48,605 nucleotides of DNA from Chloroflexi bacterium CFX6 (GCA_030263595.1 SZPG01000035.1:1-48605), one strand, 5' to 3'; positions 40,385 to 48,543 are shown, numbered from the stretch's first letter. Numbers and translations: made by a program. The notes: generated from the sequence alone by a model not told the origin.

Positions 40385-41173
40385 ATGCCTCTCACCCTTA
40401 CCCCCCTCCCCGGCATTCCCCTCATCCGCCATGGCGACGACCTGGCGGATATTCTTGTCAAGGCATTGAACGAAACAGGCATCCAACTTCAGGACGGCGA
40501 CATCCTCGTCCTCGCGCAAAAGATCGTCAGCAAAGCCGAGGGGCGGACGGTGAACCTCGCGACCGTCACACCGTCGCAACGCGCGCTCGAACTTGCGGAA
40601 CAGACCCAAAAGGAGGCGCGCTTCATCGAACTCGTTTTGAGGGAAAGCAACGAGGTTTTGCGCACGCGCGTCGGCACGATCATCGTCGAACACCGACTCG
40701 GTTTCGTCTGCGCCAACGCGGGGATTGACCACTCGAATGTTGACTCCCCGCTCCTTTCAGGAGAGGGACCGGGGGTGAGGTCCGAAGATTGGGTACTCCT
40801 CCTCCCGGCCGACCCAGACCTCTCGTCCAGAAAGATGCGGGATGCGATCCAATCCAAAACCGGAAAAGGGATCGGCGTCCTCATCATTGACTCGCACGGG
40901 CGCGCCTGGCGCAATGGCACGGTTGGAGTTGCCATCGGAATCGCCGGGATGCCGGGCTTGCAGGATTTGCGCGGCGAACCCGACCTCTTCGGATACAGGC
41001 TGCAGATCACCCAGGTCGGCGTCGCGGACGAGCTCGCCGCCGCCGCGTCGCTCGTCATGGGGCAAGCCGCCGAGGGGACGCCTGTCGTCCACGTGCGCGG
41101 GTTTCCCTATCCATTGCGCGAGGGATCGCTCAAAGAACTCATCCGCCCGAAAGAACAGGACCTTTTTCGCTGA
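40385..41173 (+). CDS. cofE: Coenzyme F420-0:L-glutamate ligase
   Basis: Adds glutamate to F420-0 using GTP. 262 residues. Family blocks: LTPLPGIPLIRHGDDLADIL, DGDILVLAQKIVSKAEGRTVNLATV, RTRVGTIIVEHRLGFVCANAGIDHSN, DSHGRAWRNGTVGVAIGIAGM and AASLVMGQAAEGTPVVHVRGFPY. Between the blocks GIDHSNV and DWVLLLPADPD lies a family-foreign stretch of about 15 residues (DSPLLSGEGPGVRSE) translated from a palindromic repeat; canonical CofE joins them directly. Unlike mycobacterial FbiB, no nitroreductase domain is fused; such a gene is found 640 bases downstream. There is no Shine-Dalgarno; the start abuts a heptamer array. Confidence 0.9.
   Translation: MPLTLTPLPGIPLIRHGDDLADILVKALNETGIQLQDGDILVLAQKIVSKAEGRTVNLATVTPSQRALELAEQTQKEARFIELVLRESNEVLRTRVGTIIVEHRLGFVCANAGIDHSNVDSPLLSGEGPGVRSEDWVLLLPADPDLSSRKMRDAIQSKTGKGIGVLIIDSHGRAWRNGTVGVAIGIAGMPGLQDLRGEPDLFGYRLQITQVGVADELAAAASLVMGQAAEGTPVVHVRGFPYPLREGSLKELIRPKEQDLFR
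40746..40780 (+). repeat. Palindromic repeat inside cofE
   Basis: CCCCGCTCCTTTCAGGAG followed by AGGGACCGGGGGTGAGG: the reverse complement shares the CCTCACCCC, CCTCTCC and GGAG/GGGG words with the repeat in the 2-hydroxyacid dehydrogenase gene (24266-24300). In frame, encodes SPLLSGEGPGVRS. Confidence 0.75.
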
Positions 41174-41421
41174 CCCGAGTTCATTACCCGCCCGATCACG
41201 GCTATCTCGAAAACAACACCGCGGGCAACAGCGACGGCATGGGCATGTGGTCGAGTTCGCTCGAATCGAAAACACTAACAGGAATCTTATGCACCTTTGA
41301 TATGATCGAACACGATGCAAAAATAAAAAACTCCCGATCGGTTGCACGCACGAGGACATCCAAGCCTTAGAAACTTCCATCGCCAAATGCTTACGCTCCT
41401 CATCCCAAACCCATTGAACCC
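41174..41421 (+). other. Intergenic region without a recognised gene
   Basis: 248 bases between cofE and the PPOX gene. It holds scattered open frames that match nothing I recognise and an AT-rich segment around 41296-41335 (TTTGATATGATCG, CAAAAATAAAAAAC) that could be a promoter. It may be an eroded gene. Confidence 0.4.
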
Positions 41422-41814
41422 ATGAAACTCCCCGAAAAATTCCTCGACCTCCTCAAAGACGAAACGAAAGCCTTTCTTTACCTTGCAACCTCCATGCCAG
41501 ACGGTTCCCCGCAGGTCACGCCCGTGTGGTTCGACACCGACGGCGAGCACATCCTCGTCAACACTAGCGAAGGGCGCGTGAAGGACAGGAACATGAAAGC
41601 CCGCCCGAAGGTGGCAATGGTCATTCAAGATCCCTCGATACCCTATCGTTACCTCGGCGTTCGCGGGAAGGTGGTCGAACGCACAACAAAAGGCGCAGAT
41701 GAGCACATCAACAAACTATCGCTCAAATACGATAACCAACCCTGGACTTATCGAAAGGGACAAAAGCGGATCACCTATAAGATCGAGCCCACCCACTTCG
41801 ACGAACACGATTGA
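41422..41814 (+). CDS. PPOX-class F420-dependent oxidoreductase (split beta-barrel)
   Basis: 130 residues of the pyridoxamine-oxidase-like fold that in Actinobacteria and Chloroflexota often uses F420 (Rv1155-type). Visible: FLYLATSMPDGSPQVTPVWFDTDGEHILVNTSEGRVKDRNMKARPKVAMVIQD, then PYRYLGVRGKVVE, and a Gly/Lys-rich RKGQKRITYKIEPTHFDE. The start is ATG 41422. Its last bases overlap the next gene's proposed start. Position in the F420 cluster supports F420 use; the substrate is unknown, possibly biliverdin- or enone-like molecules as reported for relatives. Confidence 0.85.
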   Translation: MKLPEKFLDLLKDETKAFLYLATSMPDGSPQVTPVWFDTDGEHILVNTSEGRVKDRNMKARPKVAMVIQDPSIPYRYLGVRGKVVERTTKGADEHINKLSLKYDNQPWTYRKGQKRITYKIEPTHFDEHD

Positions 41815-42409
41815 CCTTCACAATTTTTTGCGGACGCGCCGCTCGATCCGCCGCTTCAAACCGGACCCGGTGCCTGATTCCGTTATAAACGACATTCTCC
41901 ACACTGCGACCTTCGCCCCCTCCGCCCACAACCGTCAACCCTGGCGCTTCTGCGTAGTAACGACGCCGGCCGTCAAACAAAAACTTGCCGACGCGATGGC
42001 AATCGAATTCCGGCGCGACCTCGAGAACGACGGACTCCCCCACGAAGAAATCCAAAAACGCGTCAACCGTTCCCGTAAACGGATGACCTCCGCGCCTGTC
42101 CTCATCCTCCTCTGCCTCGACATGAGTGAGATGGACACCCACCCCGACGTAAAACGAAAACGAGCCGAATACCTGATGGCAGTGCAGTCCGTCGCCAATG
42201 CGGGATTGCAACTTCTCCTCGCCGCGCACGCGGAGGGACTGGGCGGGGTCTGGGTGTGCAGTCCGCTGTTCGCGCAGGAAACGATCCAGGAAGTTTTGGA
42301 ATTGCCCGAAACATGGGAGCCGCAGGCGATGTTTTTTGTTGGGTATACGGAGGTAATACCAGATGCCAGAGAAAGAAAGCCTTTAAGTTCTGTCTTTATT
42401 AGGAGGTAA
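41810..42409 (+). CDS. Nitroreductase-fold protein, FbiB C-terminal-domain type (candidate dehydro-F420-0 reductase)
   Basis: About 199 residues of an FMN-binding nitroreductase fold: LRTRRSIRRFKPDPVPDSVINDILHTATFAPSAHNRQPWRF, then DAMAIEFRRDLENDGLPHEEIQKRVNRS, APVLILLCLDMSEMDTHPD, and HAEGLGGVWVCSPLFAQETIQEVLELPETWEPQAMFFVGY. The order and the spacing of these blocks follow the C-terminal domain of mycobacterial FbiB, which reduces dehydro-F420-0. Here the domain is a separate gene downstream from cofE. The family N-terminus (DLHNFLRTRRSIRRF) implies a start near 41810, where the only codon is ATT overlapping the upstream TGA; the ATG at 41699 would overlap the PPOX gene by 116 bases. Confidence 0.8.
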   Translation: MDLHNFLRTRRSIRRFKPDPVPDSVINDILHTATFAPSAHNRQPWRFCVVTTPAVKQKLADAMAIEFRRDLENDGLPHEEIQKRVNRSRKRMTSAPVLILLCLDMSEMDTHPDVKRKRAEYLMAVQSVANAGLQLLLAAHAEGLGGVWVCSPLFAQETIQEVLELPETWEPQAMFFVGYTEVIPDARERKPLSSVFIRR

Positions 42410-42413
42410 TAAG

Positions 42414-42785
42414 ATGGACGAAGAGCAAAAGAAATGGCAAGGTGGTTTATGGAAGTATTTTGGACCAAAGGAATTCGTACGATTTGTAATCATTCTGCTG
42501 AGTCTCATCTTCAGCGGACTTATTTTGAGTATCGTATTCAAAAACCCGGGCTTCGTAATGCTTGCCATTGCAATACAGTTTAGTGTTCTTTGGCTTGCCC
42601 CATATTGGCAACCCGCTTGGATCGTCTTACGCAAGATTTCGGGCAACGAAAATATCCCGGCGAGGTTGCCGAAATTTCAAGGGAAATGGTGGGGATACGC
42701 TGTACACTACGGAATTTTGATATTCAAACTTTGGATATTGTTCTATGTTTATTCCATTGGGTTAAAGCAACTATTCCTCAAATGA
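42414..42785 (+). CDS. Small membrane protein, low-GC paralogue 1
   Basis: 123 residues: MDEEQKKWQGGLWKYFGPKEF, two helices (FVRFVIILLSLIFSGLILSIVF and FVMLAIAIQFSVLWLAPY), then WIVLRKISGNENIPARLPKFQG and a terminal helix (YGILIFKLWILFYVYSIGL). GGAGGTAATAAG lies before ATG 42414. No family recognised. Local GC is about 38% by hand count of two lines, far below the flanking F420 genes. It is related to the next gene. Confidence 0.78.
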   Translation: MDEEQKKWQGGLWKYFGPKEFVRFVIILLSLIFSGLILSIVFKNPGFVMLAIAIQFSVLWLAPYWQPAWIVLRKISGNENIPARLPKFQGKWWGYAVHYGILIFKLWILFYVYSIGLKQLFLK

Positions 42786-42801
42786 ATCTAAGGTAACGCA
42801 A

Positions 42802-43200
42802 ATGGACGAGAAACAAAGAGAATGGAGCAGTCAATATAGTTCAAATATCGGCACGGGGGAATTTTTCAGACTTGGTTTCGCGATATTGCTCTGGATTTTC
42901 ACCGGGATAGGTTTGAGTCTTGCGATTGGGTTGGAGGGTTTTTCTGGAGGTTTCGTTGTTTTTGCAATCTTTCTCATCATACTATTTGTGTTCGCATTTA
43001 TTACCGCCTCGTGGGAACCAACCTATTCACTCCTTCGAAAATTGTTAGCGAATGAAAACCTTCCGCGCGAACCATTCCCCCGCTCAACAACGAAAACATC
43101 TCGTAAGCCGCGTCAATGGTGGTCATATTTGCCGGGGTTTTGGTTTTCTCTTCTAGCCTTTCTGTTGTTGTATCTTGTAATCAAATACTTTTCAAAATGA
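42802..43200 (+). CDS. Small membrane protein, low-GC paralogue 2
   Basis: 132 residues with the same plan as the gene before it: MDEKQREWSSQYSSNIGTGEFFRLGFAILLWIFTGIGLSLAIG, a second helix, then EPTYSLLRKLLANENLPREP (compare PAWIVLRKISGNENIPARLP) and a final helix ending VIKYFSK. The identity is low but the order of hydrophobic and polar parts and the LRK..xNEN.P motif are shared, so the two are probably diverged duplicates. Its TGA overlaps the cofD ATG (ATGA). Function unknown. Confidence 0.78.
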   Translation: MDEKQREWSSQYSSNIGTGEFFRLGFAILLWIFTGIGLSLAIGLEGFSGGFVVFAIFLIILFVFAFITASWEPTYSLLRKLLANENLPREPFPRSTTKTSRKPRQWWSYLPGFWFSLLAFLLLYLVIKYFSK

Positions 43201-44132
43201 AAATCGTCGCCCTCGCGGGCGGGGTCGGCGGCGCGAAACTGGCGCACGGACTCGCCCAAATCCTCCCTCCTGAAGACTTGACGGTCATCGTCAACACCGG
43301 CGATGATTTCGAGCATTATGGTTTGTACGTCTGCCCCGATCTGGATACGGTTTGTTACACATTGGCGGGGCTGGCGAACCCGGAGACAGGCTGGGGACGC
43401 GCGGACGAAACCTGGAATGCGTTCGAGAACTTTTCAATACTCGGCGGACTTGATTGGTTCCGTCTCGGCGACCGGGATTTGGGAACGCATCTCGAACGCA
43501 CGCGAAGATTGAAAGGAGGCGATCTGCTGAGTCGCATCACAAAGGATTTTTGCAGGGCATGGGGAATCGAGCATGATGTTTTACCCATGTCCGATCAGCC
43601 GGTGAGGACAATGGTGAACACCGACGAAGGCGAACTCGCGTTTCAGGAATATTTCGTGCATCGAAGGTGCGAGCCGCGCGTCAAAGGATTCAGGTTTGAA
43701 GGGGCTGAAGGCGCAGAACCAGCCCCGGGGACGCGTGAAGCGATCCGGTCCGCCGACGCGATCGTCGTCTGCCCGTCCAATCCCTGGGTGAGTATTGATC
43801 CGATCCTCGAAATTCTCAGACCCTCCTTCGCGCAACTCGACAGGGCAAAGCCGGTTATCGCAGTCTCCCCCATCATCGGAGGACAAACCGTGAAGGGGCC
43901 TGCGGCGAAGATGTACCGCGAACTCGGCATCGAACCGTCCGCGTTCGCGGTGGCGAATCACTATCGCGGCTTGTCGAGCGGGTTTGTATTCGACCGCAGG
44001 GACGCGCAACTTATGGAAGATATAAAGGGTTTGAACATGCAGGCATACGTAACCAATACGCTCATGGAATGTCTTGAAGATAGAAAACAACTGGCAATGG
44101 AAGTGTTGACCTTTATCGAAGAGGCGCTATGA
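43197..44132 (+). CDS. cofD: 2-phospho-L-lactate/phosphoenolpyruvate transferase CofD
   Basis: Joins the lactyl or enolpyruvyl guanosine diphospho donor to FO, making (dehydro-)F420-0. 311 residues. Family blocks: KIVALAGGVGGAKLAHGLAQ (N-terminal GGxGG loop), VNTGDDFEHYGLYVCPDLDTVCYTLAG, ETGWGRADETW, LGDRDLGTHLERTRRLKGGDLLSRITKDFCRA, RTMVNTDEGELAFQEYFV, FEGAEGAEPAPG, VCPSNPWVSIDPILEI and AVSPIIGGQTVKGPAAKM. The start is ATG 43197, overlapping the upstream stop; the frame before it reads the neighbour's sequence. It overlaps cofC by four bases (ATGA). Confidence 0.95.
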   Translation: MKIVALAGGVGGAKLAHGLAQILPPEDLTVIVNTGDDFEHYGLYVCPDLDTVCYTLAGLANPETGWGRADETWNAFENFSILGGLDWFRLGDRDLGTHLERTRRLKGGDLLSRITKDFCRAWGIEHDVLPMSDQPVRTMVNTDEGELAFQEYFVHRRCEPRVKGFRFEGAEGAEPAPGTREAIRSADAIVVCPSNPWVSIDPILEILRPSFAQLDRAKPVIAVSPIIGGQTVKGPAAKMYRELGIEPSAFAVANHYRGLSSGFVFDRRDAQLMEDIKGLNMQAYVTNTLMECLEDRKQLAMEVLTFIEEAL

Positions 44133-44740
44133 CCATTTGGGCGATCATACCGGTGAAACCATTGCGACGCGGAAAATCGCGTCTGGCGGGAGCCTTATCG
44201 GAGGACGAACGGGCGGAATTGAATCAGGCGCTGCTGGTGCATACGCTCAATACGCTTTCGGACGTCAAGGAATTGGAACAGGTGCTGGTGGTTAGCCGCG
44301 ACCCGCACGCGTTGACCATCGCGCGGCAGCACGGCGCGCGCACGGTGCGGGAGGACGGTCAGCCGCTGTTGAACACGGCGTTGACGCGGGCGACCGTCAT
44401 CGCAAAGGTGCACGCCACGCGCGGCGTGCTGATCCTGCCAGCCGACCTGCCCTTGATCTCGCGGGAAGATGTGCTAACATTGATCGAGAGGGCTGGCGAG
44501 CCTCCCGTCGTTGTAATCGCCCCGGACAGACATGGCAAGGGAACGAACGCCTTGCTGATTTCGCCCTCGGGATTGATCGAATACGATTTCGGCGAGAACT
44601 CGTTCCAGAGGCATTGCGAACGCGCCAAACAGGCAGGCGCAAGACTCGAGGTCGTGGACCTGCCGTCTCTTGGACTGGACCTCGACCTGCCCGAAGATCT
44701 CGAAATCATCAGGGAACTCGAAAAAACAATCTCGTTCTAA
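44129..44740 (+). CDS. cofC: 2-phospho-L-lactate/phosphoenolpyruvate guanylyltransferase CofC/FbiD
   Basis: Activates 2-phospholactate or PEP with GTP for CofD. 203 residues. The nucleotidyltransferase fold shows [72 protein letters not shown] and [15 protein letters not shown] (metal Asp pair). The start ATG 44129 overlaps the cofD stop (ATGA), so the two are translationally coupled. Sequence does not tell which three-carbon donor is used; other bacteria use PEP (actinobacterial FbiD) or 3-phosphoglycerate. Confidence 0.92.
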   Translation: MTIWAIIPVKPLRRGKSRLAGALSEDERAELNQALLVHTLNTLSDVKELEQVLVVSRDPHALTIARQHGARTVREDGQPLLNTALTRATVIAKVHATRGVLILPADLPLISREDVLTLIERAGEPPVVVIAPDRHGKGTNALLISPSGLIEYDFGENSFQRHCERAKQAGARLEVVDLPSLGLDLDLPEDLEIIRELEKTISF

Positions 44741-44754
44741 AACAGGAGAATGCC

Positions 44755-45753
44755 ATGACCGAACGCGTCGCCCTATATTTGCAGGATTCGCACGATTTGA
44801 GGGATGGATTGGAATATGCAAGATACGCCGAGGAGAAGGGATTCGAAGCGGTGTGGCAGGCGGAGTCGCGGCTGGTGCGCGATGCAATCGTCCCGATGGC
44901 GGCATACGCGGCAGTGACGAACCGGATCAAGGTCGGTTCGGGCGTCATCAACAACTGGACGCGTAACATCGGCTTGCTTGCGGCGACCCTGCTGACGCTG
45001 GACGATCTCGCTCCGAATCGGATCGTCTGCGGCATCGGCGCGTGGTGGGATCCGCTGGCGAAGAACGTGGGCATCGAAAGAAGGAAACCGCTGCTTGCCA
45101 TGCGCGAGACCGTGGAGGTGTTGAAGAGATTATTGAACATGGAACGCGTCACCTTCCACGGCGAATTCCATCACGTGGACGGCATCGAACTGGACGTGGT
45201 GCATGGGCGCCGCGAGCCGCGTAACGTTCCGATCATGATCGGCGCGACCGGCGACCAGATGATGGAATTGACCGGGGAGATCGCGGACGGCGCGGTGTTG
45301 AATTACTGCGTTCCGCCCGAATACAACGACAAGGCGATGGAATTGCTCGAAAAGGGATTGAAAAGGTCCGGGCGCAATATGGAGGATTTCGACCGCCCGC
45401 AACTCATCGTCTGCTCGGTGGATGAGAGTCACGACAAGGCAATCGAATACACAAAGGAATTGCTCTGCCAGTACCTCGCGCAACAGCCGCACATCGCAAA
45501 AGCCTCGGGGGTTTCACAGGATGTGATCGCGGAGATCCAATCCATTTTGGGATGGCCCGCCACAAAGGAGCAGATCAACAAGGCAAAGCATCTCGTCCCG
45601 GACGATCTCGTTCACCGCATCACCGCCTCAGGGACGCCCGCCGAGGCGAAAGCCAAAGTGGATGAATACAAGAAGCGCGGATGCACCTGCCCCATTTTGT
45701 ATCCCGTCGGCGGGAATTTCAAGTTGTTGATGGATACGTTCGCGCAGGCGTGA
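44755..45753 (+). CDS. LLM-class F420-dependent oxidoreductase
   Basis: A luciferase-like TIM barrel, 332 residues, resembling F420-dependent methylene-tetrahydromethanopterin reductase. Blocks: [81 protein letters not shown], and [34 protein letters not shown] (F420-binding Gly-rich turn). CAGGAGAATGCC lies before ATG 44755. It is the last gene of the F420 run, 14 bases after cofC, and ends in a strong hairpin. Substrate unknown. Confidence 0.88.
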   Translation: MTERVALYLQDSHDLRDGLEYARYAEEKGFEAVWQAESRLVRDAIVPMAAYAAVTNRIKVGSGVINNWTRNIGLLAATLLTLDDLAPNRIVCGIGAWWDPLAKNVGIERRKPLLAMRETVEVLKRLLNMERVTFHGEFHHVDGIELDVVHGRREPRNVPIMIGATGDQMMELTGEIADGAVLNYCVPPEYNDKAMELLEKGLKRSGRNMEDFDRPQLIVCSVDESHDKAIEYTKELLCQYLAQQPHIAKASGVSQDVIAEIQSILGWPATKEQINKAKHLVPDDLVHRITASGTPAEAKAKVDEYKKRGCTCPILYPVGGNFKLLMDTFAQA

Positions 45754-45760
45754 TTTGCAT

Positions 45761-45797
45761 CGCGACACGAGGTCCTCGAAGAGGACCTCGTGTCGCG
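45761..45797. terminator. 17-bp perfect hairpin between convergent genes
   Basis: Perfect stem of 17 pairs with a GAA loop: CGCGACACGAGGTCCTC and GAGGACCTCGTGTCGCG. Likely terminator for the LLM gene (+) and pncC (-). Confidence 0.85.
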
Positions 45798-45803
45798 TTA
45801 CTG

Positions 45804-45826
45804 TAATGCGACATGAATGTCGCGTT
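45804..45826. repeat. GCGACAT hairpin repeat
   Basis: TAATGCGACATGAATGTCGCGTTA, a short inverted repeat after the 17-bp hairpin. Similar GCGAC words occur in the hairpin at 7411-7463. It overlaps the pncC stop. Confidence 0.6.
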
Positions 45827-46310
45827 ACTTCAAATTCCCCGTCAAATACTCCCACAACATCCTCAACGCTTCGTCGGCGGAGAATGTTTTGTTCTGTTCG
45901 CGGTCGCCGTCGAAGATGAACTTGCGCGCCCATTCGCCTTCCGGGGCAGCCAGACCGATCCAGGTGGTGCCGACGGGTTTCTCCGCTGTTCCGCCGCCCG
46001 GGCCCGCTATCCCTGAGACCGAAACGGAAATATCCACAGCCAGTAAATCCCGGACGCCGCGCGCCATTTCAAGGACGGTCTCCCTGCTCACCGCGCCGTA
46101 AGTGTTCAGGGTATCCCACGATACCCCCAGCATCGCGACCTTTGCTTCGTAGGCGTAAGCCACAACGCCGCCGGTGAAATATTCGGAGGAGCCCGGAACG
46201 TTCGTCACCCGATGACCGACCAGCCCGCCGGTGCAGGATTCCGCAAGTCCAAGTTTCAACTTCCGCTGCCGTAATAATTTTCCGATCTCGATTTCCGGGG
46301 AATCGCTCAA
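45825..46310 (-). CDS. pncC: Nicotinamide-nucleotide amidase (CinA C-terminal domain family)
   Basis: Deamidates NMN to nicotinate mononucleotide in pyridine nucleotide recycling. 161 residues, the stand-alone PncC form. Blocks: LGLAESCTGGLVGHRVTNVPGSSEYFTGGVVAY (nucleophile Ser in ESCTGG), YGAVSRETVLEMARG, SVSGIAGPGGGTAEKPVGT and WIGLAAPEG. The start is TTG (complement of 46308-46310) with GAGG upstream, beginning MSDSPEIEIGKLLRQRKLKLGLAE. It has a TATAAT at 46350-46355 on its strand and is divergent from the kinase gene. Confidence 0.93.
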   Translation of the reverse strand: MSDSPEIEIGKLLRQRKLKLGLAESCTGGLVGHRVTNVPGSSEYFTGGVVAYAYEAKVAMLGVSWDTLNTYGAVSRETVLEMARGVRDLLAVDISVSVSGIAGPGGGTAEKPVGTTWIGLAAPEGEWARKFIFDGDREQNKTFSADEALRMLWEYLTGNLK

Positions 46311-46349
46311 GTCAACCTCGCCATGCTCATATCGTATTCGAGGCTTGCC

Positions 46350-46383
46350 ATTATACTCGCCCGAACCCCTTTGGGATTATAAT
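46350..46383. promoter_or_regulatory. Back-to-back -10 boxes for pncC and the kinase
   Basis: TATAAT on the minus strand (46355-46350) serves pncC; TATAAT on the plus strand (46378-46383) ends nine bases before the kinase ATG at 46393, giving a near-leaderless mRNA. Divergent starts lie within 30 bases. Confidence 0.6.
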
Positions 46384-46392
46384 CTTTCAACT

Positions 46393-48477
46393 ATGGCTGA
46401 TTGGACAGGCAAAACGCTGGGAAGAGTCCAAATCAAAGACCTGGTCGCCCGAGGGGGCATGGCGGAGATCTATACGGGCTTCCATGAAACCCACCGGCTT
46501 GTGGCAGTCAAAGTGATGCGGGGCTTGCTCGAACGTGAAGAACACCAACTGGCGCGCTTCAAACGCGAAGCGGAGGTCATCGGCGAACTGCGCCACCCCA
46601 ACATCGTCCGCATGTTGGATTACGTGGTCGAGGACGAAACGCCGTGCCTGGTCATGGACTACATCCCCGGCCCCTCGCTTTCGGCGTACATGAGAGCCAT
46701 TCACCAACGGGGCCAGCGGATTCCCATTGCCATCATCGCGCAACTGCTCCGTTCCATTGCCGGCGCGCTGGACTACGCCCACGAAAAGGGCATCGTCCAC
46801 CGGGACATCAAACCCGCGAACGTTCTGCTCCGTTCCCGCACGCAGGAAATCACCCCCGAGCAACCCCTGCCTCTGGATGTGGAACCGATTCTTACGGACT
46901 TCGGCCTGGTCCGCCTTCTCGACTCCACCCTGCACACGACGACGGGTTCGGTTTCCGGCACGCCGACCTACATGAGCCCCGAACAGGCGCGCGGCGACAA
47001 GGTGGACAAGCTCACCGACATCTACTCGCTCGGCATCATGCTGTACGAGATGCTGGCGGGTACGGTTCCCTTCCAGGCGGATACCACCTTCGGCATGTTG
47101 ATGAAACACATCAACGAACCACCGCCTCCCATCAAGGGCATTTCACCAGACCTGCAAGCCCTGTTGGACCGCGCGCTTGCAAAGGACCCCGGCCTCCGCT
47201 ACCAGTCTGCGGGCGAAATGGCGGATGAGTTCCAGGCGATCTTCAACGGTCAGACCGCATCGCCGGGGACGCTTCGCCTCGCGAAAATGGCTCGCAAGGC
47301 GGTGGAAGAACTCAGGACGCCGAAAAATAATCCGCAACCATCGAGCCGCTCTCGGTGGGCGAGGATCGCGGTCGAAACGGCGGCGGCGTTCGCGCTTGCC
47401 TTTGTCATTTTTCGGTTCCTCGGTCCTTCAGCGGCAACCGGGACATTGACGCCGGCTCCACGCGACCCGAACATTTCCGTGGGCAGGTTAAGGTTCGGCG
47501 ATTTTTCCAGCGTGATGGATGAAATCGTCCTGTCGCTCAATAACGCGGACCTGCCGCCGGAGGGATATCACTACGAAGCCTGGCTGGTCAGCGACGATGA
47601 AGGGACGATCCGCAAGATCGGGTCGGTCGCGTTCAACGCTGCCGGGGTCGGTCAACTCTCGTTGATTGACCCGGCGCAGAAAAACATCTTCGCGGATTTC
47701 GACCGCGTTGTCGTTTCGCAGGAACGAAACGATACGGAAGCAACCCACCCATCGGAGGAGATCGTTTATTCGTCCGTTTTTCCGCCCGAAGCGTTGACCC
47801 CGATACGCATGGTGCTGGTCGCCCACGACGACACACCCAACAGCCTGGCGCTGATCCAGGGGCTTTGGTATTACAGCGGCTCGTACGTCAACATATCCAT
47901 CAACGGCTTCGACGTGCCGGGCGAGGAGGTCGTCGGCTTGAGAAAGGCTTTTGAAAGCGGAGACGAATCCACGGTCCGCAAGAGAACCGAAGAGATCATC
48001 AATCAGATCGCCGGCGCGTCGTCCGATCTGTATCTCGATCACGACGGCGACGGCAAGGTCAGCGATACCACCGACGGTTTCGGAAGTTTTCCGAACGGCG
48101 ACCGTCCCGGTTACCTGCAAGAGGCATTGTTCCAGGTGAACCGGGCGATGGACGCGGCGGATTCGACGCCCAATATCCGCGCCAACGGTGAAAACGTGCA
48201 GGTCTGCATCCAGAACATGGACGGACGGTTGAAACGCATCCTCGAACTGGCGTTGCAATTGAAGGACGCTCCCTTCGGTCCCGAAATGGAACCGGTCATT
48301 GCAGAACTCGAAGCGCTTGGCGGCGCGCTGGTGAGAGGCGTTGACGCCGACCAGGACGGATTGGTCGAACCGCTCCCCGGCGAATGCGGCGCGGACTCGG
48401 CATACGAGTTCGCCTACCGCCTGGCGGATATGCCGCTCTTGCCGGGAGCGGAGCGGGTGCCGCCATCGGAAAAGTAA
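46393..48477 (+). CDS. PknB-like Ser/Thr protein kinase with external RskA-like and EF-hand domain
   Basis: A 694-residue transmembrane kinase. Cytosolic kinase domain: Gly loop VARGGMAEIYTG, Lys40 in LVAVKVM, HRDIKPANVLL (H136, Asp138), DFG (169-171), SGTPTYMSPEQARG. A membrane helix runs near residues 325-345 (VETAAAFALAFVIFRFLG). The outer part begins PNISVGRLRFGDFSSVMDEIVLSL and contains GYHYEAWLVSDDEGTIRKIGSVAF, like the anti-sigma-K (RskA) external domain, then two EF-hand-like calcium loops (Asp549-x-Asp551-x-Asp553-Gly and Asp651-x-Asp653-x-Asp655-Gly). It probably senses wall or calcium state. The start ATG 46393 follows a TATAAT; the frame upstream of it is not coding. Confidence 0.85.
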   Translation: MADWTGKTLGRVQIKDLVARGGMAEIYTGFHETHRLVAVKVMRGLLEREEHQLARFKREAEVIGELRHPNIVRMLDYVVEDETPCLVMDYIPGPSLSAYMRAIHQRGQRIPIAIIAQLLRSIAGALDYAHEKGIVHRDIKPANVLLRSRTQEITPEQPLPLDVEPILTDFGLVRLLDSTLHTTTGSVSGTPTYMSPEQARGDKVDKLTDIYSLGIMLYEMLAGTVPFQADTTFGMLMKHINEPPPPIKGISPDLQALLDRALAKDPGLRYQSAGEMADEFQAIFNGQTASPGTLRLAKMARKAVEELRTPKNNPQPSSRSRWARIAVETAAAFALAFVIFRFLGPSAATGTLTPAPRDPNISVGRLRFGDFSSVMDEIVLSLNNADLPPEGYHYEAWLVSDDEGTIRKIGSVAFNAAGVGQLSLIDPAQKNIFADFDRVVVSQERNDTEATHPSEEIVYSSVFPPEALTPIRMVLVAHDDTPNSLALIQGLWYYSGSYVNISINGFDVPGEEVVGLRKAFESGDESTVRKRTEEIINQIAGASSDLYLDHDGDGKVSDTTDGFGSFPNGDRPGYLQEALFQVNRAMDAADSTPNIRANGENVQVCIQNMDGRLKRILELALQLKDAPFGPEMEPVIAELEALGGALVRGVDADQDGLVEPLPGECGADSAYEFAYRLADMPLLPGAERVPPSEK

Positions 48478-48507
48478 AAATCTCCAGCCGGATGCGCTGA
48501 AGATTTT
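48478..48507 (+). terminator. Stem-loop after the kinase gene
   Basis: AAATCTCCAGC and GCTGAAGATTT pair with one mismatch and a short loop, followed by TTGG. A modest terminator candidate. Confidence 0.5.
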
Positions 48508-48543
48508 GGCTCTTTGGGGTTTAGTGGGGTAAAAGCCCCGCTG

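Noticed and set aside
41174..41421. A gene in the cofE-PPOX gap
   Set aside because: Short open frames without a start signal or recognisable motif; reported only as an intergenic region.
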